Positions 41,048 to 46,923 of a DNA stretch of 46,923 nucleotides are shown here, piece after piece. Both the position numbers and the translations under genes were made by a program. Under the pieces are notes generated by a model. The model was not told where the DNA came from, ran no database searches, and saw nothing but the letters and a program-made list of their open reading frames with translations. The stretch's first letter is position 1. Every line of letters starts with the position of its first letter. The DNA is taken from positions 1-46,923 of the forward strand of contig JAQVVR010000006.1 of assembly GCA_028698875.1 (NCBI GenBank), written 5' to 3'. The stretch is from Candidatus Izemoplasmatales bacterium. GTDB lineage: Bacteria > Bacillota_I > Bacilli_A > Izemoplasmatales > Hujiaoplasmataceae.

Positions 41048-42283
41048 TTATACATGCTTTTTTATTATTTTAACCAGTCTTTCAATTTCGCTTAGTGGAA
41101 CTGAACTGATTGCGATTCTAATCATACCCTTCATAGTAATGACGAAAACCCCATCTTTTACCAAATCTTCATAAATATTCAAATTTCCCGTGGGAATGCC
41201 GATGAAGAACCCGCCGCCATATGGCATCGTTATTAAGTTTTCTTTTTCGGCACATGCTTTGAAGAACTCAACGCGCTTCTTAAGAATTGCTCTTGCTTGC
41301 ATCAATTCTGCTTTAAAGGCTTGTTTCTTGTCTTCGTTAGTAAAGATTTTTCCGATGGCACTCATAGCCGGACGATTGACGCTGGAAAAACGAGCCCGGA
41401 CGCTATAATCGCCAACGCGGATGAAATCATCGATGACTTCTTGAGATTTAGATAAACCAACTTGGGCACCGACGCGGAACCCATACAAAGAAAAGGTTTT
41501 GGAGCCGCTAAAGGCAATAACTGCTAATATTCTTTCGTCCATTTGCAAATAGGTTTCAAAAATATCACGGGAGTTTTCCCACCCTGACATATCATAATCC
41601 AAATATGCTAAATCATGCAGGATAGTAACGGGGTAATTTTTACGAGCTATTTCATTTAGAACATTAATAACTTCGACCCAATCCGCCTTTGTAAGACACA
41701 ACCCAGTTGGGTTGTTACAAGGATCATTTAAAACCAAAAATAATCGCTGTTGCTCTTCTGACAATGCAAGCGCTTTTTCCCGGAAATCCTTGCGGTTGAA
41801 ATTATATTGTTCATCATACATCAAAAAAGTTTCGACGCCTAGGTTAGCTTCATAAGCAATGTTTTCATACGGTGTCCAATAGTTGTTGGGGATTAAGATC
41901 TTCTGCCCAAAATCATTAAAATTGTACATGGCATTACTAATGGCACCACTTCCTCCGGTAGTTGGAATAACGTTGACATGGAAGGTTTTTAAGATTGCTT
42001 CTTTGTGTGGTCCAAAAACCCAATCAACAATTCCATTACGGAATTCTGCTGTTCCATTTGCGGGAGCGTAATGATAAGTTTCTGCGTCTGTTAGTTGCGC
42101 CAGTGTGTCCGCAACTGTTTTGTACTTACAAACGTTCCCTGTTTCTAAATTAAGCATCCCGACAGTGGCGTCGATAACATTTGGATCGAGCCGTTTCGCC
42201 GCTTTGGCTTCTTGAGATGTTTTTAAGATATTTGATACCATTTTCTTTGTTAATGCGTGTTTGCCGACAATCCGATTTTCCAA
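41048..42283 (-). CDS. Class I aminotransferase, aspartate/aromatic type
   Basis: A PLP fold-type I aminotransferase of about 411 residues. Features include IDATVGML, Tyr/Ala-rich YHYAPANGTAEFR, IPTTGGSGAISNAMY, NDPCNNPTG, HDLAYLDYD and the PLP-binding lysine within SGSKTFSLYGFRVG. The fold fits aspartate or aromatic amino acid aminotransferases; standing near the shikimate operon suggests phenylalanine/tyrosine formation, but this is inference. GGAGG lies only one base before ATG 42289 but 7 bases before an in-frame TTG at 42283, so the latter is proposed as the start. It follows purA by 20-odd bases and may be cotranscribed. Confidence 0.88.
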   Translation of the reverse strand: MENRIVGKHALTKKMVSNILKTSQEAKAAKRLDPNVIDATVGMLNLETGNVCKYKTVADTLAQLTDAETYHYAPANGTAEFRNGIVDWVFGPHKEAILKTFHVNVIPTTGGSGAISNAMYNFNDFGQKILIPNNYWTPYENIAYEANLGVETFLMYDEQYNFNRKDFREKALALSEEQQRLFLVLNDPCNNPTGLCLTKADWVEVINVLNEIARKNYPVTILHDLAYLDYDMSGWENSRDIFETYLQMDERILAVIAFSGSKTFSLYGFRVGAQVGLSKSQEVIDDFIRVGDYSVRARFSSVNRPAMSAIGKIFTNEDKKQAFKAELMQARAILKKRVEFFKACAEKENLITMPYGGGFFIGIPTGNLNIYEDLVKDGVFVITMKGMIRIAISSVPLSEIERLVKIIKKHV

Positions 42284-42309
42284 TTTCATTCCTCCGTTTT
42301 GTTTGTCTT

Positions 42310-43596
42310 TTATTTGAAAAATGCTTTTAATGCGATCGTTTGGGTGCGATCGGGACCAATCGAAAATATTGCGATTGGTAACCCGGTGTAGTTTTCAATA
42401 GCTTTTAAATAATTTTGTGCATTGATGGGCAATTCATCAAATCGATGAATGTTGGTAATATTCTCTTTCCACCCTGGCAGTGTGACATAAACCGGTTTAC
42501 ACTGGCTAAATTGTCGATAATTACTGGGAACACGATCAATTATTTCCCCATCCAGTTCGTATTGAGTACATATTTTTATTTGCGGAATACCGGTGAGAAC
42601 ATCTAGAAGCATCACCGACAGCTCAGTTATTCCGCTTACTCGTTTGGCGTGTCGTAACGCTACTGTATCAAGCCATCCGATTCGTCTTGGACGTCCGGTT
42701 GTTGTCCCGTATTCGTGTCCTTTTTCACGTATATACTTGGCGGTATCATCTTCAAATTCCGTAGGGAAGGATCCGCTGCCAACGCGAGTGGTATAAGCTT
42801 TTGTGATGCCGATGACATCCGTGATGGCCATTGGGGATATACCACAATTCATTGGTACGGATGCGGCGGTTGGGGAACTGCTTGTTACGTACGGATATGT
42901 TCCGTGTTCAACGCATAACATAATTCCTTGTGCGCCCTCAAATAATATTTTACTGCCTTTTTCAATTTCCGCATTAAGTAAAACTGATGTATCAGTAATA
43001 TATGGTTTTAGTCGCTTTCCAAAAGAAAGATATTTTTGATATAAGTCTTGAAGATCATACGTTTGATGATGAAAGCATTCCAATATCGGATTGGTCATTG
43101 CCAACCCAGTTTTAAGTCCATCCATTAGTGATTCGGGATCAAGTAAATCGGCAAGGCGAATCCCGATTCGTGAAGCTTTATCGGCATATGCTGGTCCAAT
43201 CCCTTTTTTGGTTGTTCCAACCGCGGAACTGCCTTTGATATCTTCCCATAAACTATCTAATTCCAGATGATAAGGCATAATACAATGGGCCCGATCAGAA
43301 ATATATAATTGATAATTGGTAATGCCTCGGCTGGCGAGTTCATCAATTTCCCTAAATAAAGCAATCGGCTCAATTACCATTCCGTTAGCCATAATGTTTT
43401 TTGTTTGCGGATTAAAAACCCCAGAAGGAATAAAATGCAGCGCAAATTTTTGATTGTTGAAATTGATGGTGTGCCCGGCGTTGTTTCCACCTTGACTGCG
43501 GACAACAACATCGGCATCAAGAGCTAAATAATCGGTGATTTTTCCTTTTCCTTCGTCTCCCCATTGGGTACCAACGACAACGATTCTTTTCCCCAT
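42310..43596 (-). CDS. purA: Adenylosuccinate synthetase
   Basis: PurA couples IMP and aspartate with GTP to give adenylosuccinate, the step before PurB. The 428 residues contain the nucleotide loop GTQWGDEGKGKITD, NNAGHTI, the conserved GTTKKGIGPAYADKASRIGIR and TTTGRPRRIGWLD. The start at 43596 has AAAGGA 8 bases upstream; the ATG at 43605 abuts that site. An extended -10 is upstream. The gene is near dnaA/dnaN, as in many Bacillota. Confidence 0.98.
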   Translation of the reverse strand: MGKRIVVVGTQWGDEGKGKITDYLALDADVVVRSQGGNNAGHTINFNNQKFALHFIPSGVFNPQTKNIMANGMVIEPIALFREIDELASRGITNYQLYISDRAHCIMPYHLELDSLWEDIKGSSAVGTTKKGIGPAYADKASRIGIRLADLLDPESLMDGLKTGLAMTNPILECFHHQTYDLQDLYQKYLSFGKRLKPYITDTSVLLNAEIEKGSKILFEGAQGIMLCVEHGTYPYVTSSSPTAASVPMNCGISPMAITDVIGITKAYTTRVGSGSFPTEFEDDTAKYIREKGHEYGTTTGRPRRIGWLDTVALRHAKRVSGITELSVMLLDVLTGIPQIKICTQYELDGEIIDRVPSNYRQFSQCKPVYVTLPGWKENITNIHRFDELPINAQNYLKAIENYTGLPIAIFSIGPDRTQTIALKAFFK

Positions 43597-43625
43597 CGAT
43601 TTCATCCTTTCAAAACAACACAGTT

Positions 43626-43634
43626 ATTATATCA
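43626..43634 (-). promoter_or_regulatory. Extended -10 promoter of purA
   Basis: Minus-strand TGATATAAT, 30 bases before the start codon. No PurR-type or guanine riboswitch structure was seen in the short leader. Confidence 0.65.
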
Positions 43635-43674
43635 CAAGCCTTTCCAGAAAGAAAGACTGACAATCTCGACAAAT

Positions 43675-43702
43675 AGAAAAGCCGTCTTTTTTTTGGACGG
43701 CC
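43675..43702 (-). terminator. Terminator after the COG2509 FAD protein gene
   Basis: Minus-strand stem GCCGTC/GACGGC (43681-43686 with 43696-43701) with a 9-base A-rich loop, followed by TTTTC. It lies about 60 bases past the stop codon. Confidence 0.7.
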
Positions 43703-43758
43703 ATTCATTTTAAAGGATTGTGATTTATTGGTTAAAAATTATATCGTTTGTCACAAGA

Positions 43759-45192
43759 CTAAACTGTTTTGTCCTTACTTATTTTTTTTGCGATATCGCG
43801 GGCAATCCAAATCCCATTCGCTCCCGCTTGGGCAAGGCCCCTTGTAATCCCAGCCCCATCCCCACCAACATAAAGTCCTTCAACTGGCGTTTCAAAATGA
43901 TCATTTACTTCTGGTCGAGCGGAATAGAACTTCGCTTCAACACCATAAAAAAGCGTGTGCTCGGAGGCAATTCCTGGGCTTACATGATCTAACGCTTCAA
44001 TCATTTCCATGATTGATCTTAATGATTTATAAGGTAGAACAAGGCCTAAATCCCCCGGTACAGCTTCTTTTAAGGTTGGAACGACAAAGCCTTCACGAAT
44101 CCTTTTCTCAGTTGATCTTCGACCGTTTTTTAAATCCCCATATCGTTGAACAATGACTGACCCATTACTTAGCATGTTGGCTAATCGTGATACCCCATGA
44201 GCGAATTCGTTAGGTTGATTGAATGGTTCAGTGAAATTATGGCTAACAAGCAAAGCAAAATTGGTATTATGGCTGCCTAATTTATGATCAGAATAGGCAT
44301 GTCCGTTGGCTAGTATTGTTCCACTAAAGTTTTCTACAACAACATGCCCCGAGGGATTAGAACAAAAGGTCCTGACTTGAGTTCCTATGCTGGTTCGATA
44401 GATAAATTTTCCTTCGTATAAATTTTCGTTGATTTCCTCCATAATTTCATCATTTGTTTCAACTCTTACCCCAATATCAACATGGTTGGTATGCATTGGA
44501 ATATGGTTCTCATGACATAAATCTGATAGCCATTGTGATCCGTCTCTTCCTGGTGCGATAACGACTTTGTTAGCAAAAATTGTTTCCCCACAATCCAAGA
44601 CAACCCCTTCGACCTGTCCGTCTTTAATTAATACTTTTTTTACTTCAGCTTGAAATCGCATCTGAATTTTTGTTTGCAGATATTCGTACATGTTCTTCAA
44701 AATTTGAAGATTAGTTTCGGTTCCTAAATGACGAACCCGAGCCCGAAGCAGTTTTAAGCCAACCGCCAATCCTCGTTTTTCAATTTCCCGGACTTTATCG
44801 GTCATAGGATCAGTAATCGTTTTTGGCGCACCAAAACGCAAATTGACAGAATCCACATAATTTATTAATTCCTCGAGTGTATCGGCATCAAGATATTCCG
44901 TCATCCAGCCACCAAACTCGCTGGTTATATTAAATTTGCCATCTGAATAAGCTCCTGATCCGCCGAAACCATTAGTAATCGAACAATTAGGCAAACAGCC
45001 CGTTGTCCCATCCGGCCGCACCGGACATTTGACAATTTTTTTCTCATTAATTGGACATTTACGATGATAAATATCGTTTCCTTTGTCGATTAATAAGATC
45101 GAAAAATTGTGATTTTGTTCCCATAATTCATATGCTGTCATAGACCCGGCAGGTCCGGCGCCAACGATAATGACGTCTACTTTCTGTTCCAT
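43759..45192 (-). CDS. FAD-dependent dehydrogenase, COG2509 type
   Basis: The 477 residues begin with the Rossmann FAD motif VDVIIVGAGPAGSMTA, then a cysteine-rich segment with CPVRPDGTTGCLPNCS, GFGGSGAYSDGKFN, APGRDGSQWL, HVDIGVRVE and a C-terminal GGDGAGITRGLAQAGANG. This matches a widespread uncharacterised FAD-dependent dehydrogenase family; the substrate is not known. The start at 45192 has AGAGGTGAT; an in-frame ATG at 45288 lies inside the dnaN terminator, so it is spurious. A TTGATT-17-TATCAT promoter is upstream. It lies downstream of dnaN. Confidence 0.9.
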   Translation of the reverse strand: MEQKVDVIIVGAGPAGSMTAYELWEQNHNFSILLIDKGNDIYHRKCPINEKKIVKCPVRPDGTTGCLPNCSITNGFGGSGAYSDGKFNITSEFGGWMTEYLDADTLEELINYVDSVNLRFGAPKTITDPMTDKVREIEKRGLAVGLKLLRARVRHLGTETNLQILKNMYEYLQTKIQMRFQAEVKKVLIKDGQVEGVVLDCGETIFANKVVIAPGRDGSQWLSDLCHENHIPMHTNHVDIGVRVETNDEIMEEINENLYEGKFIYRTSIGTQVRTFCSNPSGHVVVENFSGTILANGHAYSDHKLGSHNTNFALLVSHNFTEPFNQPNEFAHGVSRLANMLSNGSVIVQRYGDLKNGRRSTEKRIREGFVVPTLKEAVPGDLGLVLPYKSLRSIMEMIEALDHVSPGIASEHTLFYGVEAKFYSARPEVNDHFETPVEGLYVGGDGAGITRGLAQAGANGIWIARDIAKKISKDKTV

Positions 45193-45220
45193 AAAATCAC
45201 CTCTTGAGTAAACCGATATG

Positions 45221-45249
45221 ATGATATCATTTACAAGCTGATAAATCAA
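45221..45249 (-). promoter_or_regulatory. Promoter of the COG2509 gene
   Basis: Minus-strand -35 TTGATT (45244-45249), a 17-base spacer and -10 TATCAT (45221-45226), with TGA before it (TGATATCAT). Confidence 0.65.
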
Positions 45250-45261
45250 GAAACTGGGCAA

Positions 45262-45290
45262 AGAAAAATGGAGTTTTCTCAACTCCATTT
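45262..45290 (-). terminator. Terminator after dnaN
   Basis: Minus-strand perfect 10-bp stem AAATGGAGTT/AACTCCATTT with loop GAGAA, followed by TTCTTT. Confidence 0.85.
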
Positions 45291-45308
45291 AGATATTGTC
45301 AATTTAAT

Positions 45309-46433
45309 TTACTCAGTTCGAACTGGCAAAATCAATTGAATCAATCCTGGATCCATATCGCCTTCGATAATAAATGGACGAATTTCACCAGTAAATTTAA
45401 CGGATACTTGATCCGAAACAAATGTTTTTAACGCATCTAAGAAATATTTGGAACTAAAAGCAATTTTAATCGGAATCCCAACTGCTTTTTCCAATGGGTA
45501 AACTTCTTCAATGACTTTTCCAATTTCGGGAGAATTAGAGGTTATTTCGATGACATTATCCGCTCTGAGGAAAAGTTTTACGATGCTCGCACTTCCTTCG
45601 CGATTGGATAGCAAAGAAGCTCTTTCAATAGCAACAGTCAAATCCGTTTTGTTAAATTTGATCACAATCGGAAATTCAAGCGGAATTAATCTAGATGTCT
45701 CAGGGAAATTTCCGTCGAGAAGTCGTGATTGAAATAAAACGTTTCCGTATTCGAACAGAATTGATTTGTTATCCAAATGAATAAGCACTTCATCAAGTGG
45801 TGCTTCTAAAATCTTGATTAACTCATCAAGACTGCGCGCGGGAATAACAACATTCATGTTTTCAAAATTCGTCGGGATATCGACAAGTTTCTGACTTAGT
45901 CGGAAAGAGTCGGTGGCAATCGCGACCAATTTTTGTGCTTCTACACGAATATTTACTCCAGTCAAGATTGGCCGATTTTCGATTGTAGATGCTGCAAATG
46001 TCGATTGACGAATAACTGTTTTTAAAACCTTAGAATCCATCTTTATTGGATTATCATTCAAAACGAAATCGATTTGCGGATAATCTTCAACATTTAGCAT
46101 GTTAAGTGTAACATCAGAATTGCCGGCAACAATTCTAAGCATATTATTGTCAATTACCGACATATCAAGTTTGATACCATCTAACTTACGAATAATTTCT
46201 ACAAAGTATTTCCCAGGAATCAAAACTTCACCGGTTTCTTCGACAACCAAACTTTCGTCTTTCAACGACAATTTGATCGATATCTCAGAATTACTGGTAA
46301 TCATAATTAATTCGTTTTGATAGACTTCAAGTTTAATGCCTTGAAGATACGGGGCTGGGGTTTTGGTCGATAAAGCTTTTTGAACAATCAATAACTGGTT
46401 GAGAATTTGTTCTTTGTTAATGGTAAACTTCAT
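45309..46433 (-). CDS. dnaN: DNA polymerase III beta subunit (sliding clamp)
   Basis: DnaN forms the dimeric ring that tethers polymerase III to DNA. The 374 residues comprise three repeated clamp domains; typical pieces are KFTINKEQILNQLLIVQKALSTKTPAPYL split over the first strand-helix, TGVNIRVEAQKLVAIATDSFRLS in domain two and the C-terminal QLILPVRTE. Length is standard for Bacillota. The ATG follows AGGAGGTCGCTT. It lies 150 bases after dnaA with its own extended -10 promoter in between and ends in a clear terminator, so it is expressed apart from the next gene. Confidence 0.98.
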   Translation of the reverse strand: MKFTINKEQILNQLLIVQKALSTKTPAPYLQGIKLEVYQNELIMITSNSEISIKLSLKDESLVVEETGEVLIPGKYFVEIIRKLDGIKLDMSVIDNNMLRIVAGNSDVTLNMLNVEDYPQIDFVLNDNPIKMDSKVLKTVIRQSTFAASTIENRPILTGVNIRVEAQKLVAIATDSFRLSQKLVDIPTNFENMNVVIPARSLDELIKILEAPLDEVLIHLDNKSILFEYGNVLFQSRLLDGNFPETSRLIPLEFPIVIKFNKTDLTVAIERASLLSNREGSASIVKLFLRADNVIEITSNSPEIGKVIEEVYPLEKAVGIPIKIAFSSKYFLDALKTFVSDQVSVKFTGEIRPFIIEGDMDPGLIQLILPVRTE

Positions 46434-46529
46434 AAGCGACCTCCTGTATAATTAAATAATATTTTTTGAATGATTATGATGATTAGGTCCGTGGAATTTG
46501 TTGACAAAAGCAGGAAATATTACAAGTAT

Positions 46530-46538
46530 ATTATACCA
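46530..46538 (-). promoter_or_regulatory. Extended -10 promoter of dnaN
   Basis: Minus-strand TGGTATAAT in the dnaA-dnaN gap, giving a leader of about 90 bases. The DnaA box at 46573-46581 lies about 35 bases upstream of it, a position that could let DnaA regulate dnaN. Confidence 0.6.
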
Positions 46539-46572
46539 TATAGCGCGTGTATAGTACATATATTAATGGGTT

Positions 46573-46581
46573 TTATCCACA
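46573..46581. promoter_or_regulatory. DnaA box (TTATCCACA)
   Basis: An exact match to the DnaA-box consensus lies 2 bases past the dnaA stop codon. Only this one perfect box was found in the 150-base gap, so by itself it does not define an origin; further boxes may lie upstream of dnaA, beyond the window. Confidence 0.7.
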
Positions 46582-46583
46582 AA

Positions 46584-46923
46584 TTAGGCCTTTTTCCCAC
46601 ATTTAATCAACAGTTTATCAATGTCCTCTTTTTTTGTTTTATCTGACTGAAGATCGTTGGAAATTTGCTCGATACTATATATAACTGTGGAATGATCTTT
46701 ATTATTGAAAATTTGACCGATTTTTTTATATGTCAAATCATATAGTTCTTTTAAAATATACATTGTTACTTGGCGGGGAAAAACAAACTGTTTTGTTCTT
46801 TTATTCGATAAAAGATCCGTTGTTGTTATGTGATAATAAGAACTAACAATATCGAGCACAGTGTTGAAATTACCATTATTAATTGCTTTGTTAGAAATAT
46901 TCTTGGAATTTATAAGGTTTTTT
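46584..46923 (-). CDS. dnaA: Chromosomal replication initiator DnaA, C-terminal part (5' end outside window)
   Basis: DnaA binds DnaA boxes and opens the origin. The window holds the last 112 residues; the reading frame stays open to the edge (first full codon at 46922), with the GTG at 46859 being internal rather than a start. Visible are the end of domain III and domain IV: VLDIVSSYYHITTTDLLS, the RQVTMYILKELYDLTYKKIGQIF segment in pieces, and the signature DHSTVIYSIEQI of the DNA-binding helix-turn-helix. It ends KCGKKA then TAA. Confidence 0.96.
   Translation of the reverse strand, partial: KNLINSKNISNKAINNGNFNTVLDIVSSYYHITTTDLLSNKRTKQFVFPRQVTMYILKELYDLTYKKIGQIFNNKDHSTVIYSIEQISNDLQSDKTKKEDIDKLLIKCGKKA

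Noticed and set aside
45193-45288. 32-residue extension of the COG2509 protein
   Set aside because: It covers the dnaN terminator and the gene's own promoter; ATG 45192 has a good ribosome site.
46501-46535. Plus-strand TTGACA followed by TATATT in the dnaA-dnaN gap as a promoter
   Set aside because: The spacing is about 20 bases and the direction runs into dnaA antisense; the minus-strand TGGTATAAT is a better explanation.
46434-46583. oriC in the dnaA-dnaN gap
   Set aside because: Only one perfect DnaA box was found and no clear AT-rich repeat set, so an origin is not claimed here.
1-46923. UGA read as tryptophan (Mycoplasma code)
   Set aside because: lgt, rimI, tsaE and pgi end in TGA exactly at their family-typical C-termini and tryptophans are encoded by TGG, so the standard bacterial code applies.
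1-46923. Insertion sequences, prophage, CRISPR arrays
   Set aside because: No transposase, integrase, phage structural gene or regularly spaced direct repeats were seen.

Overview
This is a compact, AT-rich bacterial chromosome segment whose right edge is the replication-origin neighbourhood: a 5'-truncated dnaA on the minus strand, followed downstream by dnaN. Gene content (WhiA, SpoVG, HPr kinase, PcrA-LigA, YolD with a UvrX-type polymerase, PspC) and strong AGGAGG/AGGTGA ribosome binding sites point to Bacillota or a close relative. The economical gene set and absent linker genes resemble Acholeplasma/Izemoplasma/Haloplasma-type lineages, but this placement is inference. TGA ends several genes at family-typical C-termini (lgt, rimI, tsaE, pgi), so UGA is a stop and the code is not that of Mycoplasma. 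No mobile elements, CRISPR arrays or rRNA genes were seen, and no gene-free stretch exceeds 300 bases; the longest are the two divergent promoter regions, about 210 bases each, at 22191-22400 and 34441-34649.

Layout by coordinate. 1-370: two tRNA-Ser genes. 371-5653: a membrane protein, a 7TM-PAS-GGDEF protein, the RNA-binding factor Tex and a membrane-anchored thioredoxin-like protein. 5741-10712: a tight cluster acpS, whiA, trxB, lgt, hprK and a coiled-coil membrane protein; lgt carries an unusual N-terminal lipoprotein-like extension. 10832-19663: uvrA, ligA, pcrA and glnS. 19707-22190: the t6A set tsaE-tsaB-rimI-tsaD. 22401-23282: a plus-strand lipid-kinase-family gene. 23328-27067: pgi, prs, spoVG, ispE. 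27185-28772: yolD and a Y-family polymerase. 28908-34440: pspC, a FIVAR/Big2 surface protein, a PatB/MalY-type lyase, purB, folD and a flavin reductase. 34650-40690: a plus-strand six-gene shikimate operon making chorismate from PEP and erythrose-4-phosphate, with an AroE-AroK fusion. 40779-40994: a small membrane protein. 41048-46923: an aminotransferase, purA, a COG2509 FAD protein, dnaN and partial dnaA.

Nearly all genes lie on the minus strand and read away from dnaA, the direction expected for leading-strand genes if the origin is at the right edge. The head-on exceptions are the shikimate operon, the small membrane gene next to it and the lipid kinase, each closed by a hairpin terminator.

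The genes form coherent sets: aromatic precursor synthesis (aro operon, possibly with the 41048 aminotransferase), purine/one-carbon metabolism (purA, purB, folD, prs), isoprenoid synthesis by the MEP route (ispE), DNA repair (uvrA, ligA, pcrA, Y-family polymerase), tRNA modification and charging (tsa genes, glnS, tRNA-Ser), and the cell envelope (lgt, PspC, surface protein). The most unusual items are Lgt with its own lipobox and an InlB-like domain, the AroE-AroK fusion, and the heavy use of extended -10 promoters (TGATATAAT or TGGTATAAT).
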